A stretch of 64,000 bases of DNA from CAVQOB01 sp963714325 (GCA_963714325.1 CAVQOB010000012.1:97689-161688); one strand, 5' to 3'. Positions 29,553 to 40,078 are shown, counted from the first letter of the stretch. Translations and numbers: made by a program. Notes: generated from the sequence alone by a model not told the origin.

Positions 29553-31025
29553 ATGGCAATGAGTAAGACAGCAGGGGCGGCGAACGCGCGGCCCGTCATC
29601 CATTGGTTTCGCCAGGATCTCCGCCTCACCGACAATCGTGCGCTGCAAAAAGCAATTGCGACGGGTTGTCCAGTTATCCCGGTCTATATCCTCGACGATG
29701 CAGCGGCGGGAAAGTGGCCAATGGGTGGGGCCAGCCGCTGGTGGTTGCACCATTCGCTTGCGTCACTGGCCGCTGATCTGGAGAAGGCCGGCAGTCGCCT
29801 GGTGCTGTTGCGCGGTGACAGCATCGATGTCCTGACCAAACTGATCGCGACGACCGGTGCGGCCAGCGTCACCGCAACGCGCCGTTATGAGCCGTGGGCG
29901 GGGTCGCTGGAGACGGCGGCGCGTGACGCGGCGCAGGCGCTTGGCGCAACATTTCATCGCTACGCCGGCAATTTGCTGTTTGAACCAGAGGCGGTGCGCA
30001 CGCAGGCCGGAGAACCGTTTCGCGTGTTCACGCCGTTCTATCGCGCCGCGACAGCGGCCGATGCAGTGCGCACGCCGTTTGCCGCGCCCAAAACGATGCC
30101 CGCGCCAAATTCATGGCCGAAGTCTGACAAGTTGGCCGCATGGGGCTTGCTGCCGAAGACGCCGGATTGGGCGGGCGGGTTGCGCGACACGTGGGCGCCC
30201 GGTGAGGCCGGCGCGCGCGACCGTCTCAGCACGTTCCTGGATGGTCCCGTCGCGGATTATCACGACGCGCGCAATCGTCCGGATCAGCCGGCGACTTCGA
30301 AGCTCTCGCCGCATCTGCATTTCGGCGAAATCAGTCCAGCGACCTGTTGGCACGCAGCGCGCGCGACCGCCGCCGGAAATCCAAAAGCCGAAAAGGGTGT
30401 CGCGACTTTCCTCAAGGAAATCGGCTGGCGCGAATTCTCCTATCACCTTTTGTCGCACTGGCCGACGCTACCGGAACAGCCGTTTCGCGCCGACTTTGCA
30501 GGCTTTCCGTGGAAGGATGCGCCCGCTGATCTCGCCGCTTGGCAGCGCGGCATGACCGGCTATCCGATCGTTGACGCAGGCATGCGCGAACTCTGGCAGA
30601 CCGGGTGGATGCACAATCGCGTGCGCATGATCGTCGGATCGTTTCTGGTCAAGGATCTGCTGATCCCCTGGCAGGCCGGAGAAGCCTGGTTCTGGGATAC
30701 ACTGGTCGATGCCGACCTCGCGTCGAACGCGGCGAGTTGGCAATGGGTTGCAGGGTCAGGCGCCGATGCTGCACCCTATTTCCGCGTCTTCAATCCAGTG
30801 AAGCAGGGGACGACGTTCGATCCCGACGGCGTCTATGTGCGTCAGTACGTGCCGGAGCTCGCGCGGCTGCCCAATGCACACATTCACGCGCCGTTTGCCG
30901 CTCCCCAAGAAGTCCTGGCAGCAGCGGGCGTGGTGCTGGGCAAGACGTATCCCAAGCCGCTGGTCGACCACGCCGCCGCGCGCGATGTGGCCCTTGCGGC
31001 GTTTCAGTCGATCAAAGGGCGCTGA
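29553..31025 (+). CDS. phrB: Deoxyribodipyrimidine photolyase (cryptochrome/photolyase family)
   Basis: Light-driven repair of cyclobutane pyrimidine dimers. The N-terminal antenna-binding domain begins IHWFRQDLRLTDNRALQKA. The FAD-binding domain has GWREFSYHLL, TGYPIVDAGMRELWQTGWMH, NRVRMIVGSFLVKDL and ASWQWVAGSGADAAPYFR, all typical of class I CPD photolyases, with the Trp residues of the electron-transfer chain. Length of 490 residues is normal. It stands alone, with 152 bp before it. Confidence 0.95.
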   Translation: MAMSKTAGAANARPVIHWFRQDLRLTDNRALQKAIATGCPVIPVYILDDAAAGKWPMGGASRWWLHHSLASLAADLEKAGSRLVLLRGDSIDVLTKLIATTGAASVTATRRYEPWAGSLETAARDAAQALGATFHRYAGNLLFEPEAVRTQAGEPFRVFTPFYRAATAADAVRTPFAAPKTMPAPNSWPKSDKLAAWGLLPKTPDWAGGLRDTWAPGEAGARDRLSTFLDGPVADYHDARNRPDQPATSKLSPHLHFGEISPATCWHAARATAAGNPKAEKGVATFLKEIGWREFSYHLLSHWPTLPEQPFRADFAGFPWKDAPADLAAWQRGMTGYPIVDAGMRELWQTGWMHNRVRMIVGSFLVKDLLIPWQAGEAWFWDTLVDADLASNAASWQWVAGSGADAAPYFRVFNPVKQGTTFDPDGVYVRQYVPELARLPNAHIHAPFAAPQEVLAAAGVVLGKTYPKPLVDHAAARDVALAAFQSIKGR

Positions 31026-31251
31026 GCGCGGTCCGCACCCGCACTTGGCCCGACCAATCCATCAGAACTGTGGACATCTCGATTTTGCCGGCTGGCCCGC
31101 ATTGAGGGGGCTGCTGCAACTCGATAGGGTCATCATATGGTTAACGGGGATGGTTAATGCGTCGCTTGAAGCGGCGTAGTCTCCGGACCAGCCGGGTTTC
31201 GGGGCAATCCCTGCGGCCAGGATTTGATGATCGTTCAACGGGAGATGGCAG

Positions 31252-31671
31252 ATGAGGGTGTTGGGTCGCGTTATCGCGGGGGTGGTGCTCTGGTTGGGGT
31301 TGGTGGGGCAGGCATCGGCGAGCATTGTCGCAAAGATTGATCTCGGCGAACAGGAAATGCAGGTTTTTGTCGATGGGAAGCTCAAGCATTCCTGGTCGAT
31401 CGCGTCGGGACGGCGGGGCTATGAGACGCCGACGGGCCGCTACCGCCCACAGCGGCTCGAGAAGCAGTGGTATTCGCGCCAGTATGACGATGCGCCGATG
31501 CCCTATTCGGTGTTTTTCTCGGGTGGCTATGCGATCCATGGCGGCTATGGCCGCATGGGCCGGCCCGCATCGCACGGCTGCATTCGCCTGAACACCGGCA
31601 ATGCCGCGACGTTCTATAATCTCGTCGCGTCCTATGGCGCCGGCAACACCCGCATCGTCATCGAGGATTGA
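31252..31671 (+). CDS. L,D-transpeptidase (YkuD family), short
   Basis: 139 residues with a signal peptide (VIAGVVLWLGLVGQASA). The YkuD domain follows, with the active-site motif HGGYGRMGRPASHGCIRL (the HxnSHGCxR signature with nucleophile Cys). Such periplasmic enzymes make 3-3 cross-links in peptidoglycan or attach proteins to it. A second enzyme with the same catalytic sequence is encoded 180 bp downstream; this one has essentially no extra domain. Confidence 0.93.
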   Translation: MRVLGRVIAGVVLWLGLVGQASASIVAKIDLGEQEMQVFVDGKLKHSWSIASGRRGYETPTGRYRPQRLEKQWYSRQYDDAPMPYSVFFSGGYAIHGGYGRMGRPASHGCIRLNTGNAATFYNLVASYGAGNTRIVIED

Positions 31672-31851
31672 TCCAGCCCGCGCGTGCCGGCAGGCTCCCG
31701 GAACGACAATCGCAACGAACCATGGATAAAGCCTCTGTCTCAAAATGGTGCACGCGCCAACGCAATCGCAATGCGGCATTAGCAGTTCAGCAAGCTTAAC
31801 GCTTTAAGACCAAACGCAGAGTCAGTTCTTGTTCTGCGTTTGGAGTTCATC

Positions 31852-32928
31852 ATGGGATCTGCCCGCATCGCCGTCTTCCTCGTCGCGCTCGTCATGATGG
31901 GCGTTCATGTCGCCCAGGCCCAAGAGGGGACTGGCAATCCCACGGCCTTCACCGATGCTCAACGGATCGGCCCCCGTGCTCGCGCTGCGACCGTGCCGTC
32001 GCCGGTGGCGCCGCAGCCAAGTCCAGCCGCCTTGCCCAGTCAAGCCGCAACGACCGTTGCGGTCTCGAACTTGCCCGAACCACGGCCGGTGCTGATCCGG
32101 CCATCGACGGTCGCGGCGCCGAAAGTGACGGTGACGGCCACGTCCAATGCAACGCCAAGCGTGACTATCACTGCCGCGCAAGCACCGGCACCATCTATCA
32201 CAATCGCGCCGGCAAAGGCGCCATCGCCTACGGTCACCATTACTCCGATGCAGGCTGCTGACGTGCCAGCGCCATCTGCACCCGCTAACTCTGTGATGAT
32301 CAACGCCGCGCCGACGCGCCCAGCGCCGGTCGCCCCGTCCGAACCTCTGGCGGCCGCCGCCGTTGAACCCGTTGCTCCACCGAAGCCGGTGATCACGCTG
32401 GTCGCCAACGTCGATCTTTCCAGCCAACGCCTGACGGTCACCGCGAACGGCGTCAAAGTTCATTCTTGGCCGATTTCGTCGGGTACCCGCGAGTTCCCAA
32501 CCCCGGTCGGCAATTTCAAAGCGGAATGGCAGGCGAAGCTCTGGTACTCAAAAAAGTACGACGACGCACCGATGCCGCACGCCGTGTTTTTCAAGGACGG
32601 TGCTGCCATTCATGCGACCCAGTCGACAGGATCACTCGGTCGTCCGGCGTCACATGGTTGCGTGCGTCTGGCACCTGGCAACGCCGAGACGTTCTACAAG
32701 CTGGTCCAGAAGCATGGCCTGAAGCAGTCCCGGATCGTCGTTCACGGAACGCCGAAGTTTGCCCCGGCCGTGGTCGCACGAGCGTCGTCGCAGGTGCCCT
32801 TTGCTCTTGCCCCGCAACGTGCCTACGGTCAAATGGCGATGCCATATCCCTACGGAACGTCCAGCTATCCCGCCCAAAGTTCTGCCCGGGTCTGGCCCGG
32901 CGACGCCCCGATCTATCGGACGCGCTGA
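31852..32928 (+). CDS. L,D-transpeptidase (YkuD family) with Pro/Ala/Thr-rich linker
   Basis: Start set at ATG 31852, six bases after GGAG; the in-frame TTG at 31840 is less likely. The 358-residue protein has a signal peptide (VFLVALVMMGVHVAQAQ), about 150 residues of Ala/Pro/Thr/Val-rich linker, then a YkuD domain (ITLVANVDLSSQRLTV to about residue 300) with HATQSTGSLGRPASHGCVRL as active site, and a Tyr/Pro-rich tail. The linker may let it span the periplasm or cell wall. It is a paralogue of the gene just upstream (both share KLWYSKKYDDAPMP / KQWYSRQYDDAPMP). Confidence 0.93.
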   Translation: MGSARIAVFLVALVMMGVHVAQAQEGTGNPTAFTDAQRIGPRARAATVPSPVAPQPSPAALPSQAATTVAVSNLPEPRPVLIRPSTVAAPKVTVTATSNATPSVTITAAQAPAPSITIAPAKAPSPTVTITPMQAADVPAPSAPANSVMINAAPTRPAPVAPSEPLAAAAVEPVAPPKPVITLVANVDLSSQRLTVTANGVKVHSWPISSGTREFPTPVGNFKAEWQAKLWYSKKYDDAPMPHAVFFKDGAAIHATQSTGSLGRPASHGCVRLAPGNAETFYKLVQKHGLKQSRIVVHGTPKFAPAVVARASSQVPFALAPQRAYGQMAMPYPYGTSSYPAQSSARVWPGDAPIYRTR

Positions 32929-33069
32929 AACAGCCTAGCCTGGGCGCATATCTCGCGATCACATGCATGCGAGATTTGCGCCCGCCCGCTAGTCCAACAC
33001 CACTTTGGCGTGCTAGATCATCCTCACGGGGTGGGTCGCTGAGGCTCGCAAGGACGAGGCGTGATAGGT

Positions 33070-34443
33070 ATGCGCAATGCGAAGTTGATAGTTTTAGCGG
33101 CGATCTTGGCTCTGGGTGGTGGCGGTGTGTGGTGGTTGGGCGGGGTCGAGCGGACCCGCGTGCGGCTCGCCGAATTCGCTGATGACCTGACGAACGCCAA
33201 GGCGCGCGCGCCATCTGTTGCACGCACGGCTGCGACGCCGACCGCCACCGGCTCGGCTGCCGGCAAAGGTGCCCCCGCCGGCCCTCCCCCTGCCGTCACG
33301 GTGTCGAAAGCCGCGCAGCGCTCAATCATCGAGTGGGATGAATATACTGGCCGCTTTGATGCGACGGAGAGCGTCGATATTCGCGCCCGCGTCTCCGGCT
33401 ACCTGACAGATGTCCATTTCAAGGATGGACAGATCGTCAAGAAGGGTGATCCGCTCTACAGTATCGATCCGCGTCCATTCGAACGGGCGCTCGATCAGGC
33501 GAAAGCTGAATATTCGCAGGCATCGACCAAGGCCGAGAACGCGACGCTGGACGTCGATCGCGGCAAGCCACTGCTTGATCGCAAGATCCTCTCGGAGAAG
33601 GCATTCGACGATCGCGCCAATACTTTACGCGATGCGCAGGCGTCGATGAAAGTCGCCGATGCCAAGGTCAAGACGGCGGACCTCGATCTCTTCTTCACCA
33701 AGATCACGTCGCCGCTGACCGGCCGCATCTCGAAAAGCAATATCAGCGTCGGCAGCTGGATCTCGGCCGGCGCACTCGGCAATGCGTCGTTGCTGACATC
33801 GATCGTTTCGGAATCCCCGATCCATATCTACATCGACATCTCCGAGAACAACTGGATCAAGTATCGCCGCCTGATCGAGACCGGCCAGAAGAATGGCGGC
33901 GCGCAGCTCGGCTCGCAGGTTGAGATCGCGCTCCCCGATGAAAAGGGCTTCCCGCATAAGGGCATCGTTGACTTCGTCGATAATCGTTTGGATCAGGCGA
34001 CCGGCACGTTGCGTGGTCGCGCGCTGGTCGACAACAAGGGCGGCGTCTTCTCGCCGGGGATGTTCGCGCGCGTCCGTGTCGCGGCGACACCGTACTATGA
34101 TGCGCTGCTGTTGCCGGATGAAGCCATCGGCACCGACCAGACCAACAAATTCGTCCTGACGGTGAGTGAGGACGGAACCGTTGGCCGCAAGCTTGTCACG
34201 CTCGGACCGATCATTGACGGTTTGCGGGTCATTCGCACCGGCATGGTCAGCTCCGATACCGTGATCATCAAAGGACTGCAGCGCGCCCGCCCTGGTGGCA
34301 AGGTCTCGGCCAAGCTTGAGCAGATCAAGGTTTCGGCAGCACTTCCCGCGACAGGTCCTGCTGCTGCAGGCGCCTCTGCACCAGCCGCCGCTGTTGCCGT
34401 CGAAGTCGCGCCTGGAGCCTCAAGCGCCGTGCGCCGGCAATAG
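33070..34443 (+). CDS. RND efflux periplasmic adaptor subunit (membrane fusion protein)
   Basis: Start set at ATG 33070 (MRNAKLIVLAAI), about ten bases after GAGG. The 457-residue protein has an N-terminal membrane anchor (LIVLAAILALGGGGVWWLGG), then the biotinyl-lipoyl-like and alpha-hairpin parts of the HlyD/AcrA family (GRFDATESVDIRARVSGYL, FTKITSPLTGRISKS) and beta-barrel parts (GTLRGRALVDN, FSPGMFARVRV). It links the inner-membrane pump encoded next to an outer-membrane channel that is not encoded here. It forms a two-gene operon with 34511-37696. Confidence 0.93.
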   Translation: MRNAKLIVLAAILALGGGGVWWLGGVERTRVRLAEFADDLTNAKARAPSVARTAATPTATGSAAGKGAPAGPPPAVTVSKAAQRSIIEWDEYTGRFDATESVDIRARVSGYLTDVHFKDGQIVKKGDPLYSIDPRPFERALDQAKAEYSQASTKAENATLDVDRGKPLLDRKILSEKAFDDRANTLRDAQASMKVADAKVKTADLDLFFTKITSPLTGRISKSNISVGSWISAGALGNASLLTSIVSESPIHIYIDISENNWIKYRRLIETGQKNGGAQLGSQVEIALPDEKGFPHKGIVDFVDNRLDQATGTLRGRALVDNKGGVFSPGMFARVRVAATPYYDALLLPDEAIGTDQTNKFVLTVSEDGTVGRKLVTLGPIIDGLRVIRTGMVSSDTVIIKGLQRARPGGKVSAKLEQIKVSAALPATGPAAAGASAPAAAVAVEVAPGASSAVRRQ

Positions 34444-34510
34444 TTGAGATTAAATTTGCGGCCGCCGGCCACTAAATCCGGTCATGCCTGCCTGGTAGCG
34501 AGTGCGCCCG

Positions 34511-37500
34511 ATGTCGTTCAGCCATTTCTTCATCTACCGGCCGATCTTTGCAGCTGTCATTTCGCTGTTCATCTCGATCATCGGTGGCATCGCCTACACC
34601 GGCCTCGCCATCAATCAGCTCCCCGAGATCGTGCCGCCGACGATCATCGTCTCGACCAGCTATCCCGGCGCGTCGGCCCAGACCGTTGCCGATACCGTCG
34701 CCGCACCAATCGAGCAGGAAATCAACGGCGTCGAGAACATGATCTACATGTACTCGCAGTCGACCAACGACGGCAGCGTCCAGGTCGTCGTGACATTCGA
34801 CATCGGCACCGATGTCGATCGCGCGCAGGTGCTTGTGCAGAACCGCGTCCAGGCCGCCGAGCGGCGATTGCCCGACGAAGTCCGCCGCTCCGGGCTCAAC
34901 GTGCGCAAGCGTTCCGCCGATATCCTGCTGTCGGTGCATCTGTTGTCGCCCGACAGCACCTACGATCAGGTCTACATATCGAACTACGGCCTGTTGAACG
35001 TCCGCGACAAGCTGATGCGCATCGAAGGCGTCGGCGACGTGTCGATGTTCGGCGCTCGCGAATATTCGATGCGCATTTGGCTCGACCCCGAGCGCGTGGC
35101 GATGCGCAACTTGACCGCCGAGGAAGTGCTGGCGGCGCTACGGCAGCAGAATATCCAGGCGGCCGGCGGGCAGATCGGCGAGCCGCCGATCGACAGCACC
35201 AACGCGTTCCAGGTTTCGCTGCAATTGAAGGGGCGGTTGCGCTCGGCCGAAGAGTTCGACGACATCATCATCAAGGCCGGCGCCGATGGTCGTGTGATCC
35301 GACTGAAGGACGTCGGCCGCGCCGAACTCGGAGCACTCAGCTACGCTGGCCGCGGCTATGCCGACCGTAATCCGGCGACCGTTCTCGTTATCGCTCAGCA
35401 GCCTGGATCGAACGCCATCAAGGCGTCGAATGCGGTCAAGGATGCGATGGTGGAGATCGCCAAGGAATTCCCGAAGGGCCTCGAATATCGCATCACCTAC
35501 AACCCAACCGAATTCATCGAGGTCTCGATCAAGGAACTCTACAAGGCGATCATCGAAGCGGTGCTGCTGGTCGTGCTGGTGGTGCTGGTCTTCCTGCAGA
35601 CCTGGCGGGCGACGATCATCCCGGTCGTTGCGATTCCGATTTCATTGATCGGCACGTTTGCGGTCATGCAGGCGTTCGGCTTCTCGCTGAACATGCTGAC
35701 GCTGTTCGGCCTGGTGCTCGCTGTCGGCATCGTCGTCGATGACGCCATCGTTGTCGTCGAGAACGTCGAGCGCAAGCTCGCCGAGGGCATGGACCCGGTG
35801 AAAGCGGCTGTCGTGTCGATGGACGAAGTCGGCACCGCGTTGATTGCCATCGCGCTCGTCTTGTCCGCCGTTTTCATCCCGACCGCGTTCGTCTCCGGCA
35901 TCACCGGCGCGTTCTATCGCCAGTTCGCCGTTACCGTCGCGACCGCGACGATCATCTCGATGTTCGTTTCGCTGACGCTGTCGCCGGCGCTATGCGCGCT
36001 GCTTTTGAAGCCGCACGAGACCACGCACAAGACCACGTTCGTCTCGGTGCTGCTGTGGCCGTTCCACGCCTTTTTCAAAGCCTTCAACTGGGGCTTTGAC
36101 AAACTTGCCAACGGCTACGCGATCCTCGTCCGCGGCCTCGCCAAGTCATGGCCGATCGTGCTGCTCGCCTATGCCGGGTTGATCGGCTATGCGGCTTGGC
36201 TGCTGCCGCAGGTGCCGACCGGGTTCATTCCCAATCTCGATCGTCAGATCGCGATCATCGCCGTGCAATTGCCGCCGGGATCATCCATCGCGCGGACCGA
36301 CGCCGTCATCCAGCAGGCCAACGAGATCATTCTGAAAACGCCGGGCGTGAAATACACCAACGGCTTTACCGGACGGAATGGCGCGACCTTCACCAGCGCG
36401 TCGAACGCCGGCTCGTTCTTCGTCGTGCTCGACGACTTCGACAAGCGCAAGACACCGGATTTGAACGTCAATGGCATCGCCCAGGTGTTGCGCCAGCGTC
36501 TTGGCGGCATCCAAGAGGCGCAGATCCAAGTGTTCGTGCCGCCGCCGGTGCGCGGCATGGGCGGATCGGCTGGGTTCTCGATGCGGCTGCAGGACCGGCT
36601 CGGCCTTGAGCCAGAACAGTTTGCAAGCATCGCCCGCGACTTCCTGGCGTCGGCAATGGCCCACCCGCAGATCCAGAACGCCTTCACCACCTATGCCGCG
36701 ACGACGCCGCAGGTCTATATCGACGTCGACCGCGACAAAGCGCAGATGTTGAAGATCCCCGTTGATCGTATCTTCGAGGCGCTGCGCGTCTACATGGGCT
36801 CGGCCTACGTCAACGACTTCAACATGTTCGGGCGCACCTACCGGGTGACCGCGCAATCGGCCGGCGAGTTCCGTCTCGACCCCGACAACGTCAATCGGAT
36901 CCGTGTCCGCAATATCGACGGCGCGATGGTGCCGCTCGGCAGTGTCGTGCGCTTCAAGGAGCAGGCGGGGCCAGATCGCGTGCCGCGCTACAATCTGTTC
37001 CCGACCGTTGAAATCCAAGGTTCGGCGAAGCCTGGCGTCTCGTCCGGGCAGACGCTGGAGATCATGTCCGCTCTCGCCGCCGGCCTGCCGGACGGGGTTG
37101 GTTATGAATGGACGGATCTGTCCTATCAGGAGGCGAAGGTCGGCCGCACCGGCTATTATATCTTCCTGCTGTCGGTGCTGTTCGTGTTCCTGGCGCTTTC
37201 CGCGCAGTACGAAAGCTGGTCGCTGCCGTTCGCGATCATGCTGATCGTGCCGATGTGCCTGCTGTCGGCGGTGCTCGGCGTCTCGTTCCACGGCCGCGAC
37301 ATCAATATTCTCACGCAGATCGGCTTCGTCGTGCTGATCGGGCTCGCGGCCAAGAACGCCATCCTCATCGTCGAGTTCGCGAAGCAGCTGGAGGAGCAAG
37401 GGGCTAGCATCATCGACGCCGCGGTCGAAGCCTCGCGCCAGCGCCTGCGGCCGATCCTGATGACCTCGCTCGCCTTTACGCTCGGTGTCATTCCGCTCTA

Positions 37501-37696
37501 CATCGCGACCGGTGCCGGCGCTGAACTGCGCGTCGCCCTTGGCACCGCGGTGTTCTGGGGCATGATCGGCGTGACCCTGTTCGGCCTGATCTTCACGCCG
37601 GTGTTCTACGTCGTCATCCGCCGCTTCTTCGGCGCAAAAAAGAAGTCTGAATCCGGTGCGGCAATGCCCGGTCCAGCACTCCAGCCGGCGGAGTGA
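34511..37696 (+). CDS. RND multidrug efflux permease (HAE1 / AcrB-like)
   Basis: Start set at ATG 34511 (MSFSHFFIYRPIFAAV), the classic N-terminus of the family; a GTG at 34502 is in frame. The 1061-residue protein has twelve expected membrane spans and two large periplasmic loops. Recognisable segments are AGLAINQLPEIVPP-like (here TGLAINQLPEIVPPTIIVS), LVLAVGIVVDDAIVVVENVE with the proton-relay Asp pair, and GFVVLIGLAAKNAILIVEFA. It is a proton-driven exporter of hydrophobic compounds; the substrate is unknown. It is 67 bp after its adaptor gene, and no outer-membrane factor or local regulator is present. Confidence 0.95.
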   Translation: MSFSHFFIYRPIFAAVISLFISIIGGIAYTGLAINQLPEIVPPTIIVSTSYPGASAQTVADTVAAPIEQEINGVENMIYMYSQSTNDGSVQVVVTFDIGTDVDRAQVLVQNRVQAAERRLPDEVRRSGLNVRKRSADILLSVHLLSPDSTYDQVYISNYGLLNVRDKLMRIEGVGDVSMFGAREYSMRIWLDPERVAMRNLTAEEVLAALRQQNIQAAGGQIGEPPIDSTNAFQVSLQLKGRLRSAEEFDDIIIKAGADGRVIRLKDVGRAELGALSYAGRGYADRNPATVLVIAQQPGSNAIKASNAVKDAMVEIAKEFPKGLEYRITYNPTEFIEVSIKELYKAIIEAVLLVVLVVLVFLQTWRATIIPVVAIPISLIGTFAVMQAFGFSLNMLTLFGLVLAVGIVVDDAIVVVENVERKLAEGMDPVKAAVVSMDEVGTALIAIALVLSAVFIPTAFVSGITGAFYRQFAVTVATATIISMFVSLTLSPALCALLLKPHETTHKTTFVSVLLWPFHAFFKAFNWGFDKLANGYAILVRGLAKSWPIVLLAYAGLIGYAAWLLPQVPTGFIPNLDRQIAIIAVQLPPGSSIARTDAVIQQANEIILKTPGVKYTNGFTGRNGATFTSASNAGSFFVVLDDFDKRKTPDLNVNGIAQVLRQRLGGIQEAQIQVFVPPPVRGMGGSAGFSMRLQDRLGLEPEQFASIARDFLASAMAHPQIQNAFTTYAATTPQVYIDVDRDKAQMLKIPVDRIFEALRVYMGSAYVNDFNMFGRTYRVTAQSAGEFRLDPDNVNRIRVRNIDGAMVPLGSVVRFKEQAGPDRVPRYNLFPTVEIQGSAKPGVSSGQTLEIMSALAAGLPDGVGYEWTDLSYQEAKVGRTGYYIFLLSVLFVFLALSAQYESWSLPFAIMLIVPMCLLSAVLGVSFHGRDINILTQIGFVVLIGLAAKNAILIVEFAKQLEEQGASIIDAAVEASRQRLRPILMTSLAFTLGVIPLYIATGAGAELRVALGTAVFWGMIGVTLFGLIFTPVFYVVIRRFFGAKKKSESGAAMPGPALQPAE

Positions 37697-38695
37697 TTGC
37701 CGCCGCCTTAATCATTCCGGACGTTGTTCATTGAATATTAACAATTAGAATCATATTGTGTGCATGAAGGGTCGCGCCTCGACGACCGGATCGGCAACGA
37801 TCTGGTCACGTCAGGCAAGCGGCCCTTTGTTGGTTTTGGCGTTTGTTCTAGGGCTGCATTGTACGCCGGTCGCTGCCGACGCTCTCTATATTGCGCTTTG
37901 AACGCCCACGCGCATCCGCGCGCACGCAGAGTCGGCCGCAGCGCGCGGTGAGCACGTTTCTAATCACGCATCAATTGACCCGCCTCTCCCTGAACTTGTC
38001 GCCCTCGTCCTGCTTGGGAGGCGGGGTGGCCGGATTGCTGCAACGAGCGGGCCACCTCGTGCTGCGACGAATGTTCAGCATGAGGCGGGTGCCGTCCACA
38101 CAGGGTGCCGTCAACACATGACAGTGGTGTTTGCGACGCGAAGATGCCAATCACCTTTGCCGCTGGCGTCCTGATTCGTTGGTGACTTCCGCACATCGTC
38201 AGGACGTCGAGCACTTCTCCACAACGCATCGCGCGGCAAAGCGATGATTTCGCGCCACACAAGCGCTGGTGCATGTGGATTTTCGTGACTTTTGCGTCAC
38301 AAGTGATGGCGATAGGGTGCAAATCCCGCTTGCGACGTTTGCCCCACCCCCAAATCGTCGCGTATTCACGGACCTGTACTTAAGTCGTGCGGCAAGGGCC
38401 TTTCTGAGGCAAACGCGTCTTTCTCTCAGTGACTACCGGAAAGCTTCGGCGGACCGGCGAGGCGAAGACAAGCAGAAAGCATAGCCCGGCGATCCATCTG
38501 GTGTCTGCGTAGCCGCACACCGCGTTCCCTGTAGCGTCAGTCAACAACACCATGCGCGTTCGGTTCTCGACGTATACGCACACGCGCGTGCGTACGTCGA
38601 GGAACGGACACGGGCAGTCGCCGGGCTGCGCGTGAAACGCTTTCTGCTGATGAGACTTTCAACCCATGACTTCCCAAACCTTAAACGGGGGACTG
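37697..38695. other. 999-bp region with no convincing gene, upstream of porin 1
   Basis: The stretch starts AT-rich (37725-37765) and becomes GC-normal. A 45-residue open frame at 37764-37901 (MKGRASTTGS..., with a hydrophobic stretch LLVLAFVLGL) looks like a lone signal peptide but has no ribosome site. A minus-strand frame at 37960-38322 has no known relatives that I recognise. Near the end is a long imperfect hairpin (38563-38605). It probably contains the porin promoter and long leader; I cannot place the promoter. Confidence 0.5.
38563..38605. promoter_or_regulatory. Long imperfect inverted repeat upstream of porin 1
   Basis: GTTC-TCGACGT-ATACGCAC ... GCGTGCGT-ACGTCGA-GGAAC forms a hairpin of about 18 base pairs with small bulges, 91 bp before the porin ATG. 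It could be an operator or an mRNA leader structure. It contains GTGCGTACGT (38588-38597), also found near the LuxR gene at 55417-55426. Confidence 0.4.
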
Positions 38696-40078
38696 ATGAA
38701 GAAAACTGATCTTTATGCTCTGTCTTTGGCTGCCGTGATGGCCGCAAGCATGAGCACAGCCAACGCCGCCGACCTTGGTGGCAATTGCTGCGCCGACCTC
38801 GAAGAACGCGTCGCCGAACTCGAAGCCACGGTCGCCAAGAAGGGCAACCGCAAGGTTTCGCTGACCATCTCCGGTCATGTGAATAAAGCGATCATGTTCT
38901 GGGATGCTCCGAACGTTGTGAATAATGGGATCAACCCAGCCAACGCTTTTGCAATTTTGCCTGGTACTAAGAGCGGCACGTACTTGGGCGTCGACAATCA
39001 GAACTCGTCGACACGCTTCGGCTTCTCCGGAAACGCAACGATCAACTCGGAGTGGAAAGCCGGCTTCAATATCCTGATCGACGTCGCGGGCGGCGCTCGC
39101 TCGAATGCCGTCAATCAGCTCAATGAAGACAGCGACATCAACGGCAGCACCCAGTTTCGTGGCGATTACGGTCTGCGCATGCGTGACGCCAACTGGTGGT
39201 TGGAATTGTCGCGCATCGGTCGCGTGACGGTTGGTCGTCTGACGGCTTCGGGCGCTGTCGGCACCATCGACCTCGGTGGTATCGGTGTAATCGCTTCGGA
39301 CTCCATCGGCTTGCTCGGTGGCGGCTTCCGCATCGGTAACGCTGCTGGCCAGAACTCGTTTAACAACTGGACGGATGCCTCTGGCGACTTCAACCAGCGC
39401 ACGGATGGTGTGAAATGGACCAGCCCAACCGTGCAAGGTTTCGTTGTGTCGGCAACGATCGGAGAGACTGGCAGCGAAGGTCAGATCACTCAGGTTGATC
39501 CAGGCGCAGGCTTTGCCGGCATGGAAAAAGGCCGGGTACTGGGTGTTGACCTGAAGTATGCGAACGAGTTCAACGGCGTCCGCGTCGCAGCCGGCATCGG
39601 TTGGGAACGTGGCCTCGATGAGCAGCACACACCGGCCAACACGCGGACTACCTCTTGGGGCGCTAGCTTGGCTTTGTTGCATACAGCAACTGGCCTATTC
39701 GTTCAGACGGCATACTTGAATCAGGAAGTCGATTCACTCCCGATTGGTACGTCGAATGACGCGAACAAGTGGGTCGTTCAGGCCGGTATCCAGCGCAATT
39801 TCTTCGGCATCGGCAATACAAACCTTTACGGTGAGTATATCCGTTCGAACGATTGGCTGGATCTGCATACCGGTGCATTGCCTGGCGCTGCAACTCAGTT
39901 CGACAGCAAGGTCAGCACCTGGGGCATCGGTATGGTCCAGAACATCGACGCTGCCGCCATGGAGCTCTACATGGGCTACCGCAGCCACAGCTTCGATAAG
40001 TCGGCGCTTGGTCCGCTGGGTGCCGCTGGGATCGAGGACTTCTCGACCTTCATCGCTGGTGCACGCATCAAGTTCTGA
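38696..40078 (+). CDS. Outer-membrane porin 1 (alphaproteobacterial porin family)
   Basis: The ATG at 38696 follows GGGGGA (38687-38692). The 460-residue protein has a signal peptide (LSLAAVMAASMSTANA), a mature start ADLGGNCCADLEERVAELEA that would form a short coiled coil with a CC pair, then an antiparallel beta-strand pattern and a C-terminal Phe (AGARIKF), the outer-membrane assembly signal. It allows passive uptake of small solutes. It is clearly paralogous to the porin at 60300-61745 (shared KGNRKVSLTISGHVNK, NAVNQ.NEDS, DYGLRMRDANWWLE). It is followed by an intrinsic terminator and the nested palindrome. Confidence 0.92.
   Translation: MKKTDLYALSLAAVMAASMSTANAADLGGNCCADLEERVAELEATVAKKGNRKVSLTISGHVNKAIMFWDAPNVVNNGINPANAFAILPGTKSGTYLGVDNQNSSTRFGFSGNATINSEWKAGFNILIDVAGGARSNAVNQLNEDSDINGSTQFRGDYGLRMRDANWWLELSRIGRVTVGRLTASGAVGTIDLGGIGVIASDSIGLLGGGFRIGNAAGQNSFNNWTDASGDFNQRTDGVKWTSPTVQGFVVSATIGETGSEGQITQVDPGAGFAGMEKGRVLGVDLKYANEFNGVRVAAGIGWERGLDEQHTPANTRTTSWGASLALLHTATGLFVQTAYLNQEVDSLPIGTSNDANKWVVQAGIQRNFFGIGNTNLYGEYIRSNDWLDLHTGALPGAATQFDSKVSTWGIGMVQNIDAAAMELYMGYRSHSFDKSALGPLGAAGIEDFSTFIAGARIKF

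Noticed and set aside
37764..37901. 45-codon frame with a signal-peptide-like stretch.
   Set aside because: No ribosome site and almost no mature part; noted only in the non-coding region entry.
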